NCBI GenBank assembly: GCA_031308135.1
Contig: JAHLJT010009419.1
Location: 64,810,723 to 64,874,722, forward strand
Direction of reading: 5' to 3'
Origin: Acheta domesticus
Lineage: Eukaryota > Arthropoda > Insecta > Orthoptera > Gryllidae
DNA length: 64,000 nt
Below the pieces are notes generated by a model. The model was not told where the DNA came from and searched no databases. It saw only the letters and a program-made list of their open reading frames with translations. The position numbers and the translations under genes were made by a program. Below, piece by piece: positions 48,194 through 60,162 of the stretch (position 1 is its first letter; each line of letters begins with the position of its first letter).

Positions 48194-50194
48194 ACTAGTA
48201 GTGCTACAGAATGGAACAGACTTTCCCGTATAAGTTTTCTATTTCCTTGGGTCTTCGCTAGCTATTCGGAATTGCCACACACTCTGTCTTGCCAACTGCC
48301 ATCTATCACAGCCAAAAGTACATTTTTTTAAATTTTCTTAATTTTTCGGTTTCCTATTGGTAGAAGGGAAATATTAATTTGAGAATATTAAAGAACACAA
48401 AAGCCTAGTCCTAAATGGCAATTTTCTTTTCAAAATTATGTGCCGTTTTAAAAAAAATTGCAATTTACCGCTACTAAAAATGCAAAATCTGAAGCTCATT
48501 TTTACAGAAAATTTTTGAGTTTTCAAAATACTTTATTTGAAGTTATTTGAAGCACTTACACTCACTAATATAATAATCTTTACAAATTGCTCGTAATGTG
48601 TGTATTAAAGGTGTGACAGATCTTTCAAAAAACTTACATTTATATAATTTTTGAAGAAAAAAAATAATTCAAAATAAACTTTACGTCATATTTAAGAGTA
48701 TAATTAGCACTATCCGTTACAAACGTTTCAAGAAAAAAATGTGTAGTCATATATGAGAAAATGGTGTTTGAGCGTTTCTGAAAATGCGGAATTTGTAGCT
48801 ACTTTTCACAGAAACCGGTTGTGTTTTCAAGAAACTGTACTTGATATTATTTAAAGCACATGTACTCGTAAATATAATGTAAAAAACGCTGCTAATGTAC
48901 ATATTAACGACGTGAGAGACAAGTCAAAAAATTTATATTTTTTCAATTTTTGAAAAAACAAAAGAATACGGCGTTTCTGTCCTTTCATAAGGTACATTTA
49001 GCACTATCCCTACCAAAAGTTTACAGAAAAAATTTAGAGCCGTTTTTGAGAAAATCTAGTTTGTGTAATTTTTTAAAATTGCAAATATTGCACGCAATGT
49101 TTCTCGCGCTGAATTTTTGAAAATAGTGAAAGTTTGAATTTTTTCGGCGTCTTTCTCCTACTACAAAATTGAAGATAGAGATTTTTTCTTCAAATAAAAT
49201 TTGTTCTGCATATTGAGTTCTTTCATAAAGGTCATGTAAATGTTTTTCAAAATTTTAGTAGTTTTCGTGCAACATTGCGTGCAATAAGTGCAGTTTTAAA
49301 AAATTACGAAAACAGGATTTTCTCAATAATGGCTCAAAATTTTTTCTTTAAACTTTTGGTAGGGATAGTGGTAAATGTACTCTATCAGAAGACATAAAAG
49401 CCGTATTACTCTATATGTTGTTTTTTCAAAAATTACAAAAATGGATATTTTTTCACATGTTTCTCACGTCGATAATATTTGCATTAGCCGCGTTTTTTTT
49501 CACATTATTATATTCACGAGTACATTTTCTTTAAATAATGTAAAGTAAAGTTTCTCGAAAACACAACCGTTTTCTGTGAAAAGTAGCTCAAAATTTCACA
49601 TTTTCAGGTACGCTCAAACGCCATTTTATCATATATGGCTGCAATTTTTTTCTTGAAGCTTTTGTAACGGATAGTGCTAATTACACTCTTTAGTATAGCG
49701 TAAATTTTATTTTGAGTTATTATTTTGTTTTTTCAAAAATTAAATACTTGTAATTTTTTTGAAAGATCTCTCACATCTTTAATATGCACATTTCCAGCAA
49801 TTTGTAAACATTATTATATTTGTGAGTGTAAGTGTTTCAAATAACTCCAAAAATAGTATTTTTAAAACTCAAACATTTTCTGTGAAAATGAGCTTTAAAT
49901 TTGGTATTTTTAGTAGCGTTAAAACGCCATTTTCTCTTAAACGGCACATACTTTTTAAAAGAAAATTGCCACATATAACTAGGTTTTTGTGTTCTTTAAT
50001 ATTCTGCAATTCATGTTTCCGTTCTACCAATAGGAAACCGAAAAATTAAGAAAATGACAAAAAAATGTACTTTTGGTGGTGATAGATGACAGGTGGCAAG
50101 AAAGAGTTTGTGGCAATTCCGAATAGCTAGCGAAGACCCAAGGAAATAGAAAACTAATACGGGGAATTCTGTGCCATTCTGTAGCACCACTAGT
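48194..50194. mobile_element. 2.0-kb foldback element built from ~300-bp tandem units
   Basis: Arms of about 0.93 kb (48194-49125 and 49260-50194) mirror each other around a spacer of about 135 bp. Outer ends are ACTAGTAGTGCTACAGAATGG and CCATTCTGTAGCACCACTAGT. Each arm repeats a ~300-bp unit: TATCC marks at 48711 and 49005 on the left, GGATA marks at 49363 and 49669 on the right. The unit blocks (GGATAGTGCTAA, CTCACATCTTTAATAT, TTTTCTGTGAAAA, CGCTCAAACGCC) also occur in the solitary arm at 5735-6735. No transposase frame. Architecture resembles Foldback-type transposons. Target duplication not identified. Confidence 0.9.
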
Positions 50195-50269
50195 TCGTTA
50201 ACCAATAACGAGCTGTTTCCAATAACGAGGGAAAATATGTGCTGTTGTTGCAGCACTAGTTTTGTTATG

Positions 50270-50326
50270 TTCTACAAATTCTGTTATTTTTTGTTATTTT
50301 TCTGTTATTTTTGTTCTGTTATTTTG
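50270..50326 (+). repeat. Short tandem repeat of CTGTTATTTT-like units
   Basis: Four to five imperfect copies of TTCTGTTATTTT/TTGTTATTTT, just beyond the foldback element. Confidence 0.75.
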
Positions 50327-53300
50327 TGTAGAAACTTCGGTATTTCGCTTGTAATTTCCTCCGTAAAATATTTCGAGTGTTTCGACATTATTATATTTAC
50401 GCTGATTTAGTCAAAACATAATCTGCAATTTCTTTTATGTTTGTTGTATTATTTGGAACTGCGTCAAGTACAATGGTCGGATCTAGAGGTAGTCACAATG
50501 GATATGCAGCACAAAGTGCGGGAGAGGAAAACTTGTGTTTTATGTTTTTGACATGCTGTATCTTGCATAAAGTCAGAAGTTGTAGAAAAAAAAGAGTACA
50601 GTAAAATTACAGCTTTCAATTTTATTGGTAGTATTGAATACGGTATTATATACATTTCAATGCTGTAATTTTTTGCTAAGATTTATTTACATGTTCCTTA
50701 TATTTGTTCATTAATAACAGTACACATATTCAAAGAGACCTCTCAATCCTGCTTGAACAGGTCACTCATTTTAATTCGTCTCTGTGTGCCTTTCAGAAAA
50801 GTTAATTTACGAGACATTTTCCATTCTATTACAGCAACTCACATACTCTCTTCTGTTTAATTTATTCCTCAATTAACAGCTACATAACCAAGAAGTGTTT
50901 TTGCCATAATGGCCACATTTTACCACAAGGTGACTTGCATGCGAAAATCGTGTAATATTAACGTTTAGCGAGCACTGTCTTGTTTTACACAACCTGATTT
51001 TTAATTTTACCTCTTGTATTTCTGGGAAAGTGGGTGGTTCTTGTCCTGTTGTACATATGCACTTCACTTACTAAAAAACTAGTAAGTAATGGAGAATGTA
51101 GGTACATGTTGCATCCACTTTACAACGTATTCAGCTAGCGAGTTGGGAGAGCGAGATAGAGCTAAACAGAGAGAGAGAGAGAAAGACAGACAGAGACAGA
51201 GTGTAGCTTGAAATGATTGCACCACTATCCACTTCAAAAATTTCGAAACTTCAAAATGTTTCTTCTTGGAGAATTGAAAGGGATTTTTCAGAATAAATAT
51301 TCCGTGATTGAGAAGTAGATGATCAGCAGTATTCTTTATTTCAAAAATGTCTGTTCACATAATTTTTATTATCCAGCATTATGTGTGACTATAATCTCAA
51401 CAATTCTTCTCTTCTTCCGTTAAATTATTTAAACTTCTCACCAGTAAGAATTTACTATGCCCTTATTTATGGCCTGTTCCATGACTGTTCATCCCAAATA
51501 CTCCTTGCCCATCACATTTAATTCCGGTTTATACCCAATTCATTATAATCCAGACCTACTCCTAATACTTTACCCCATTAGTTTTATCACAATAACTTAC
51601 TATAATATTAGACGCAAACTTAAAAATTATTGTTCCCTCATTTATGTAAGATTTCTTTAGAAATTTTACAAAAATATGCTTTGAGTTTGATTATCCCCAA
51701 GATATTTTCCTTTTTATTTTGTCTAATTTTTTACTGAACTACGTGAAATTCTTACAATTTCAGATATTTTGTATTGCTTCTTATTTTTATCTGGTAGTGG
51801 GATTGCCGGCAACATTCATTGGTGAGAAGTCATTTTGTTTCCTCATTTTGAAAATTGCATCCTCGTCATATATCTCAATAATTTCTCAATATATACCTGG
51901 ATATTTTAAAATATAACTGTTTAATCTCATCAAACTATTGGCTCGTCTCGATACAAGTGCCATACTGTCTTTTAGACTATACCACATACACTCTGTGAAC
52001 AACCGACTAAATACAAGATCAGTATTACAAAAGAAGCGAAAGTATCTACCAGATTAAATAGAACTAAAAATATCTAAATTAAATATATAATTCTATAATA
52101 TAAAATTCTCATTTTCCATCTTTTGTTTAATAATATAAGGTTTAATAGTTGTATTCTCCTTATTCTACTTAGGCTAGGTTTTCTTAGCAAAAATACTTGC
52201 GAGATAAGCATTTATGTTGTAATGTACTGTAATGTAAACAATGTGTTTTATCATGCATTACTATAATTAGGATTATGTCAACCGTAAGGTTCTTGCTTTT
52301 ATCGCGATGATGGCCATTTAGCTTAAGCCAAAACGTTCATAAAATTACTTAATAATTCATTGAATTAGTTGTCTGTTTTGATGGTCGTGAATTATCACTC
52401 GAAGTATGCACTTAGAGAGGTTAATATATTGATTATTGATATGCATTTATGCTAACCTCGATTTCAGGCGCCGGAAAAAGTGTTCAACCAGCCTACTAAC
52501 TTACATCTCACTCTCCTCTCAATCTGCAAGTACGTTTTATTGTAAGCCACTTAATTTGTAGGACAAACATTAAAAAAGTAAAAATGCTCTTATCCGACAT
52601 CTGACAGCAAATTTCTTTGATTTTAACGCATGAACAAGTCAATTTTACTCATCGAGTTCCAAGGAGGAAACACATTATTTTCAATTTTGTAATTTAATTA
52701 AAATATCTGCAACATGTAATACTTAGCAGAACACTGTAAATTGCACTTGCAAAGGAATGCGCAGAATGCATCTCAATCGTTGGGCTTCAGGAAATTTTAA
52801 TTTAAATTGTGATGTGTAGTGAAACATAAACCTGCCACAAATCAGTACTGATAATTACGACTAAATTATCTTATTCTACTCCACACTGCGTTAAAGCAAG
52901 CCTATACTGGAATTTGAATGCCCCGCCATTGCTTCGCCACGACTTCGATAATTCGCCTTATGTTCTTTGTAGTATTTTTTTTTTTTTATTTTATCAGTGG
53001 GTTCGCGAAGTCGCTCCTATACAGAAAGGCGATTAATTTTATAGTTAATTGGGAGCAGGATTTTTAATTTTATTCCTCATCACAGAGCCTTTGCTACCTA
53101 CAAAGTAAAACAACAATTTTAACAATGGCTGCCGAACATAATGTCAGTAATTATTTGCTTATTCGGGATCCTTTTCCAGCAAAATGACGTACAGTGAAAC
53201 AATTCCGATCGAAATATTTACATACAATAATACAAATAAAAATATACCCTTTCAACAACAAAAAAATATCCTTACAACTGAAATTTATACTCGCTCGTTC

Positions 53301-53644
53301 CTCACTTGCATCGTAATGTGACACTCGTGTATTAATACCCAACATTACATCATCGTTTCATAATGAACGCATTGACATTTCAAATATGCATTATTTTTGC
53401 TAATGGAGTACTGCATTTCAGTTCAAATAATGTCCAATACTGTATTTCAATATTGTGCATTATCTTACCTAAAACTCTTAAGCGGTAATCATGATCACCC
53501 ACTTAGTACAATCAGTTTACAAGATTTAGTAAAGGAAACAAACCCTTCTTTAATTTCACAATAGAAAAATTTACAATTTATTGTTTTAGAACATTGAGTT
53601 AGTGATATGAAACTACAATAATAACATTTTCATAGGATTAACAT
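50327..53644. other. No supported gene; GA microsatellite
   Basis: AT-rich with short frames. A GAGA/GACA tract lies at 51141-51202. At 52302-52336 GATGATGGCCATTTAGC is followed by AAGCCAAAACGTTC, a short hairpin-like motif similar to ones in the foldback elements. Confidence 0.4.
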
Positions 53645-54240
53645 TATGGTTAGATTTTTACGATCTCGATACCGCTTCCGCGGTAGAGAGAAAGTTATGT
53701 AATGCTGCACGAAAAACCGGAAAGTTTCGGCAGAAAATCTGTTATGACAGGGTCCTGGTGAGGAAAAAATGGATAAATCCAGTTGCAAAATTTAGAAAAA
53801 AATCCTCTAACACGGGATTTTGTTGCCAAAATCCATGTTTTGTGGGTTCTTGATACCGAAAAATCGATTGACGGCAAATGTGTGTCCCTCCGTCTGTCTG
53901 TGACCAATGCTAGCAGCTAAACAATTCTGTTGATTTTCTCCAAAATTGATCAAATTCTTCAATCGTTCTGGCTGATGTCGCGGCCCCTTGATTTGAAACC
54001 GTATTTTAATTTTGGGGGGTGGTGCTTTACATGAAGCCCCAGAGATATACCGAACTTTTTATCTCTGTTATGCACTGTGTCGTCATAATCTGGAGTAAAA
54101 TTGTTGTTTCACAGAATACAACATGTGAGTATTTGCGTTTGAAATTTTTGTTCTTGCATTCTTGATCAGAATTAAATTTTTCCGTAATAAGAGAGAGTTA
54201 CATATTGCAAATCGCGTTTCTCTTAGTTACTGCGCAAAAA
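53645..54240 (+). repeat. Copy of the interspersed repeat (39.6-kb type)
   Basis: Blocks GGGTTCTTGATACCGAAAAA, TCGATTGACGGCAAA, GTCTGTGACCAATGCTAG, GATTTTCTCCAAAATTGATC and CCTTGATTTGAAACC align with 39.7, 57.7 and 8.0 kb in the same order. Confidence 0.68.
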
Positions 54241-54340
54241 ACGTAAATATTAAAAGATCTAGAAAATTAAATAATGCGGTCGTTGGACGTAGTTCAACGC
54301 GCGAATACTCGTGTTACGAATGGCCGAAGTGACGGAAATA

Positions 54341-54892
54341 AGTGACGGATCGCTTGATTGGTGATTCCGGGCGCGTCAACTACAGAGGTCATTAGTCCCG
54401 TAGTGCGTGTTTCGTCCTCGTGAGGTGGCGGTCATCTTTTCCCCGCAGAATGGCGAGATCCGGCGCCGACTTACCGTCGACTAGCGGGATTTCCCCTCAA
54501 CCAGGCTTCTCCTACCAGCGGGGCACCGCCCCAGCCGGGACAAGCTCTAAGCTCCCAACTGGTCTCCCGGCATGTGTGGTAGTGTAGTGCATGGTTAGTG
54601 TAAGTGTGTGTGTAAGGGGTGAGGACAGGACAAGAAAGGAAAGATCGCGCGCGTTCCGTTTGTTAGGGTACTGCTCCGGCATTCGCCTGGTGTTGATCGG
54701 GGAAACCACGGAAAACTACCGATCAAAACATTCGGCCTGAATTCTCTTCCATACAGCGACTGAATTCGACCTACCTGACAAGCTAGTGTCGAAAATCCTA
54801 CCGCCGTCGCGACTCGAACCTAGGACCTCCCGGTCAGAGGGATTGCAATGATATCAGTTGATGCACTGAACCATCTCTCTCGGTAAAATAGA
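54341..54892 (-). mobile_element. SINE family 1, full-length copy with 11-bp target duplication
   Basis: Head near 54885-54800 with B box AGGTTCGAGTCG, body and 3' end GACGCGCCCGGAATC. It is flanked by TGACGGAAATA at 54330-54340 and again at 54893-54903, an exact 11-bp direct repeat as expected for LINE-driven retroposition. The clean duplication suggests a comparatively recent insertion. Confidence 0.9.
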
Positions 54893-54903
54893 TGACGGAA
54901 ATA

Positions 54904-55330
54904 TAATAGAAGTTTCAAATATGATTTGTAATTATTTATAATTTCTTTCATATTGTATGTAATTATAATATAAGCACTGATAAATAAGTGTATTAATGTT
55001 ATTAATAAAAAAGGAAACTTCATGACGAGTGCATTGGACGGAGTTCAACGCGCCGATCTCGTGTTACGATTGGTGGCGTGAAGGGCGGAGTGTTAATGAA
55101 ATGTGTTCTTCAAAAACTAAACTTCAAATAAGGTCATGTTGAATTTTTTGTGTAATTTGACGACAAACATAGTCGCCCGTTCCCAATTTACTGCGTTTCA
55201 TGAATGTAAAATGAATAGTGCTGCGTAGTTGGATGCTGGGTAAGTTAGAATTTGTATTTTATTTCATATTTTATTAGTATGATTTATTATATTTATTTTA
55301 TCTCATTTTAAATTACATATTTTAATTGTG
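54904..55330. other. Flank between SINE and piggyBac relic
   Basis: Contains 55031-55085, a ~50-bp direct repeat of 54281-54332 (GTTCAACGCGC, CTCGTGTTACGA). Otherwise AT-rich. Confidence 0.5.
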
Positions 55331-55334
55331 TTAA

Positions 55335-56272
55335 CTCTGGAGAGGTGGCGGTTGCCGTAGTTACGTTAGAGGGTCGCGGGGTCCCTCCTGACCCCTTTAA
55401 GCTATTTCTTTATAAAATTATATTTAGCTACAAGGAAGTGTGAAATTAGTTATTTTAATAATGATCAATCATTTATAAGGCATTATTAACATAATGCACT
55501 ATTATAAACAAGCATACAAATGAGTAATTGAAAAAATAAAGGACAAAATTATCATTTATCTTTAATTTTATGTAGTGACTTCATTTACATTTTCCTGAAT
55601 ATTTTAATGACAAAGGTATCAGAAAATTCAATAATCTTCATTTTTTAACATTGTCTCACACAAAAATTAGTAAACAGTTAATTGAAAATGGTTCTACGTC
55701 AAACAACCCAACTTAGAAAGAGTATGAAATTGAAGATGTTTGTATTAGTGTCACAAATACTGATAAATAACTTATTGCATCTAAAATTTTGAAAGGAACA
55801 TGTTGCATGTCTACAATTTATTACTCTTCTCACTGAACTACATTCTTTACACAAAAAAACGCGATGATCTTTACAAACGTATCTGCATTTAGCACAAAAG
55901 GTTTAGTTTTCCTCAAATTATTTGTAATGTCAAATAAACAAACAATACACTTCACGCTGATACATTGAACCGGCAATCAAACGTGGCATAGTTTCAATGT
56001 ACCGGCACGACTGAAGTACTGCTTCAAGCTCTTCGCACTGCCGACGGAAGTGGTAGCGTGGGGTCAGACAGATAATTTTGCACGACGGTTCCACTCTTAT
56101 CGCTCTTCAAGGAACCCGTCCAGCTGTCGCGAAGTGCTTACATCTTTCAAACAAAAGCTAAAGAATGCGGTGAAAGGTATGTGAAATATAAAGCTTCTGA
56201 CTCGCAAAATTAGGCAACTGCAGCTAAGCAGATCCGTGGGGTCACAAGGGACCCCACGCCACCTCTCCCGGG
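55335..56272 (-). mobile_element. piggyBac-type transposon, internally deleted and decayed
   Basis: TTAA flanks both ends (55331-55334, 56273-56276), the piggyBac target duplication. The termini are CTCTGGAGAGGTGGCG on the left and CGCCACCTCTCCCGGG on the right. Both ends also share a subterminal GGGGTCCCTNNTGACCCC-like block. The interior retains the cysteine-rich tail of a transposase on the minus strand, the best evidence for the superfamily. At 938 bp it is far below an autonomous element (usually over 2 kb). Confidence 0.85.
55838..55952 (-). pseudogene. Remnant of piggyBac transposase C-terminal zinc-binding domain
   Basis: Minus strand reads KCIVC (55952-55938) and, after a one-base frameshift, CAKCRYVCKDHRVFLCKEC (55896-55840). 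The spacing C-x2-C ... C-x2-C-x3-C-x2-H-x4-C-x2-C is that of the cysteine-rich domain ending piggyBac transposases. Stops and the frameshift mean that it is dead. The N-terminal and catalytic DDD regions are absent. Confidence 0.75.
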
Positions 56273-56276
56273 TTAA

Positions 56277-57639
56277 ATATGAAAACGAATGATTTCGCTT
56301 CTTTAATAAGACGTAGGAATCAAGAGTAATGCATGAAGAAAGCGAGCAATTTTGATTAGTATAAAAATATTGTATTTAATTATTATATCTTTCTATCCAT
56401 TTTCATTTTCTTACCGCTAGCAAGAAGCGATATGAACAATGCTAATTGGCAAAATGTGTATCACATACAAATTAGCGATCATTGTTGCTTGTTGTAACGA
56501 CGCACTTATAAAGGAAGGTGGTAATGACGACTGCCTTTCGTTCGCGTTAATATAAACTAATACTTTTATATATTTGGAGATATTACAATACTAATCGCAT
56601 TTGTTTGCCAACGTTATCAGTATCGTGTTATTTATTAACTTTTAGTTATATTACTTTTTCGCATTCGGCTTACGCAGAATATTGTAAGGCTAAAAACTCA
56701 TCAGTGAGTGTTCATGAATACACTGCATACATTATACAATGCATTACATTCCAGAAATATGTTCTCATTTAAAGTTTGAATAAAAAGTCTACTGATTGAA
56801 ATTATTTAATTTTTGCATTAATTAATGTTCTAGGATTTCAAATGAATTTTACAAAACATGATGACAGAGATGTGTTAATTCGGAGAGAAATTGTGGTATA
56901 AGTAGTATTGCATAACCATTATTGAAGGCGGGAAAGTAAGTGCTGTTTTAGCACCACATGTTAGTTTTATTGATGATTATAGTAGCGATTTGACAGTTAT
57001 AAGTGTTCACGTTTCAGTCCCTACGTGTGTTCACTACATACTACAAATAAAACCTGAAAAGTTGGTTATCGATGAGAGGGGAGAATAGAAATAAGAGGTG
57101 TGCATTAATATGAAATGTTACTCCAGCGCGGTTTACGAAAAGATGTCTTGATAACACTATAATCAGTATGCAAACTTAATTATCTTTATATGAAATGAAA
57201 AATGTCATCTAAGGAAACATAAGACTAGGGAGAAAAACTGGAATGTATTGTGAGAATCGTATTAATTTTCGTCACTTCTTTATCATTGTAATTTTACTGA
57301 ATATTGAAATAAGAAAGTATAACACATTCATAGGAAAGGGCTACATACAATTTCAGAGACACATTTTCTAATTTCCATAAATATGTATGACAACATAACA
57401 GTTTCTGTTACTCGCTTTTTCAAAAAAGTATCTTGTTCTTTTCTTTGCTGAGATCTACGCTAAAGCTCTCATTTGTTCTGTAACGTACAACTTTCAAATA
57501 CTCTACCTCAAGCAAGGAAACTGTAGTCCATTTCAGGTTTTTCTTTTTAAAGAAGGAGTAGTAAACAGGTTGTTAAATATTACTCTTGCAACGACCTACT
57601 CTTTAAAGAATCAAGTAGTTTTAAAGATCCGTTTGCTAG
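56277..57639. other. No recognised feature
   Basis: AT-rich DNA without notable frames or matched repeats. Confidence 0.4.
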
Positions 57640-58096
57640 CGACGAGATAAAATGTTGGTAGACACTTTATCTTGGAATCCGCCGCACGATTCCGTAAAAT
57701 CGATTGACGACAAAACGACTGTCTGTCCGCGTGTGGACAGCGCATTAACCGTTCAACCGATTTTCTCCAAAATTGATATTTCCCGATGAATATGAATAAA
57801 CTGGAGGCTTTGGGCCTTTCAAACGGATATTTTGATTTTTGAGAATGGTTTATTTTAACATGAAGTGAGCATTTACGTTTTTATGCCTCTGCCCGAGTTC
57901 AGTCCTTACGGCACTTCTATGGCACAATGGTATGAGCGTCGGAAGGTTAACCCTGATGATCTGGTTCTGGGCTTGGAGAGGAAAAAATTACTTTTCTGTC
58001 TGAAAACATTTTTGCGGGTTTATTTAGTAGTATAATATAGCGAAGCAGGTAGAAATAATGCAAAAAAATGTGTGATTTTGTAGTACCACTAGTTTA
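57640..58096 (+). repeat. Copy of the interspersed repeat (39.6-kb type) ending in CACTAGT
   Basis: Blocks AAATCGATTGACGACAAAAC, CCGTTCAACCGATTTTCTCC, ATTTCCCGATGAAT and TTCAAACGGATATTTTGATT. It ends TTTGTAGTACCACTAGT, the same terminus as the 2-kb foldback element (GTAGCACCACTAGT). A TGGCACAATGGTA A-box-like string at about 57929 lacks a convincing B box. Confidence 0.62.
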
Positions 58097-59920
58097 AAAA
58101 GTAGCAAGAGTTGTTTGTCAAAAATTCTCCATTTTCCGGCGCAAGAGTACAAGACTTTCTCTTATTACAAAGTAACGGCGAAAAATAGTATTACAGAGGT
58201 ATTCATCTGCTATACACTCATTTGTACGACTCCCACACAAGATAGTTGTTTTTCTTCTGCATCACTTTGCGACAGAGCAGAGCGATCGCAACCTGTTGCA
58301 CTTGCACTCGGAGCTCTGGGAACCGTAATTTGCTTGGTGCGCCTTCCGCGGGAGCGCGGCACCGATTTTCCGGTCTGAATGCCGTCGCGCGAAGTTCATT
58401 TGTTCGATTCACTCTCCCGCTGTCCGCTTTCCACGGCGAGTGGCTCCCGTTGGACGGTGCCATCTGCTTTAAGGCCCGAATGACGGGTGCGCTGTTCATT
58501 ACACAGATGGCCGGAGAAAGCACTGTTGCAAACTTCGTGACGATGTAAGGTGTTTTAGTGAAGAATATTAATGACGGGTTAATTAAGAACTTGTTTTTGA
58601 GGTGTGAGTACACTTTACAAATGCGATAGTTGTGCACGTGGATTGCTTAAAAATGTAATTTGATTGCCCATTAATCGATTAATAGGTCCATCATTTTAAA
58701 CACATGAAAAGCCATAGCAAGAGTCAAAAGGTTGTTTTGTCGTAAATTAAATATTGCCTAATATTATTTTATTTCAACTAATAATAAAATTTTTGTTATT
58801 TGTTGACTCTTCAATAATATATTTCAGGTACTTATTATTCAGTTTATACGAAACACACTTCATTCTGATAAAAAACGGGAGTAAACGATAAATATTCAAA
58901 TGAGCTATATTCATCTAATTGTGAATATGACCAAATATTTAAAAAACTTTAAAACAACGAAGGAGCTGTATAATGTCGAGAAAATAGAGAACACGAAAAA
59001 ATAGAGAACCATACTCGGATTGATGTAGAAATTAACGAATACAGAAAAGGAAATCTTTAGTACATTTTGTGAAAGGTGAAGTTATAATTAAAATTAAAAG
59101 CATCAATTTAATGTATCTTAATGTAAACAATATAAGAAAAGAATGACTAAAAGAATTAGACAATAGCGCAGATTTTGGGTGATAAATGATTAGTTGCATG
59201 CAATTGACCAAAGAGGAACATAGAAATTAATATGCACCGCGTCATAAAACAATGGATATTCGAGTGAGGTATTGTGACTGTTAGAAAATAAAAAAACTGA
59301 AGAGTTAACCAAGTAGTACGGGGGTGTCGCGATGGCTCCGTGCTAAGTTATAATTTCTGGAGGAGAAAATTTTTAGAACTTTTAATTCGAAAGTTAAAGT
59401 TTAAAAATTATATTACCATTTTCGAGTGTGGAGAACGAGAGGACGCTGGACCACACGAGGAGCCTGGGACAGGGACTATTCGTCGGTCACGAGGGCGGCA
59501 AAATTAACGAATGGAAAGCGGAAATAAAAAAAACACTTGATAGGAATGTACAAGGCCCCAGATCATGTTCAATTTTAGATATAAAAGTAATACAACAAAA
59601 ATTACTCTTATCTTCAGTCAGTTGGTAAATTCTCAGATCTGCGCGTATGAGAAATGAATGTAGATTTTTTTTGGTATTTCTGTATAATTGGAATATTATT
59701 GTCATTTTATCATGTATTTTTGGATGTTGTTGGTCTTACAGCATCCGAAGTAGATGTCTGAGAATAAATGCGTAACAGAGCATTATCGTGCGTTAAAAAC
59801 TTCGAACACTGTTTTTCATTTTGGTCAGAATTAACAGTTTCCATCAACGCAAAAATCAGCCGAGAACAGAGAGCAGTGAATTTTCAAGACCATACGATAA
59901 TTGAGCAAGCTAAAAATGTG
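58097..59920. other. CpG-rich patch, then AT-rich DNA; no supported gene
   Basis: 58255-58545 is CpG-rich, with frames open on both strands (100 and 139 codons) but no recognisable protein. It could be an unrecognised first exon, a promoter or transposon sequence. The remainder is AT-rich. Confidence 0.4.
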
Positions 59921-60162
59921 TGTCAATCTGTATTTGGTCTTTTTATTTTATAGACAGAAAATTGCGTCAGGATAGCTGTTTTACGTAGAAATTCATTATG
60001 ATTGTAACATACTAAAATATGTGATATATAATAGCAACGTTTCGTAAATGATTACTTATATCTTCAGGCTGGAGTTCACGTATTTTAGTATATTACAATT
60101 ATATTGTATTTTTAAAAACAATTTTCCGTCTATAAAATAAAAAGACCAAATACAGCCTGACA
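59921..60162. mobile_element. 242-bp inverted-repeat element
   Basis: TGTCAATCTGTATTTGGTC at 59921 mirrors GACCAAATACAGCCTGACA ending at 60162. Homology continues inward (TTTTTATTTTATAGAC, then ATTGTAAYATACTAAAATA) for about 100 bp per arm. Non-coding. Confidence 0.75.

Noticed and set aside
57925..57980. tRNA-like promoter (TGGCACAATGGTA)
   Set aside because: Only an A-box resemblance; the expected B box is not convincing, so I do not call a SINE head.
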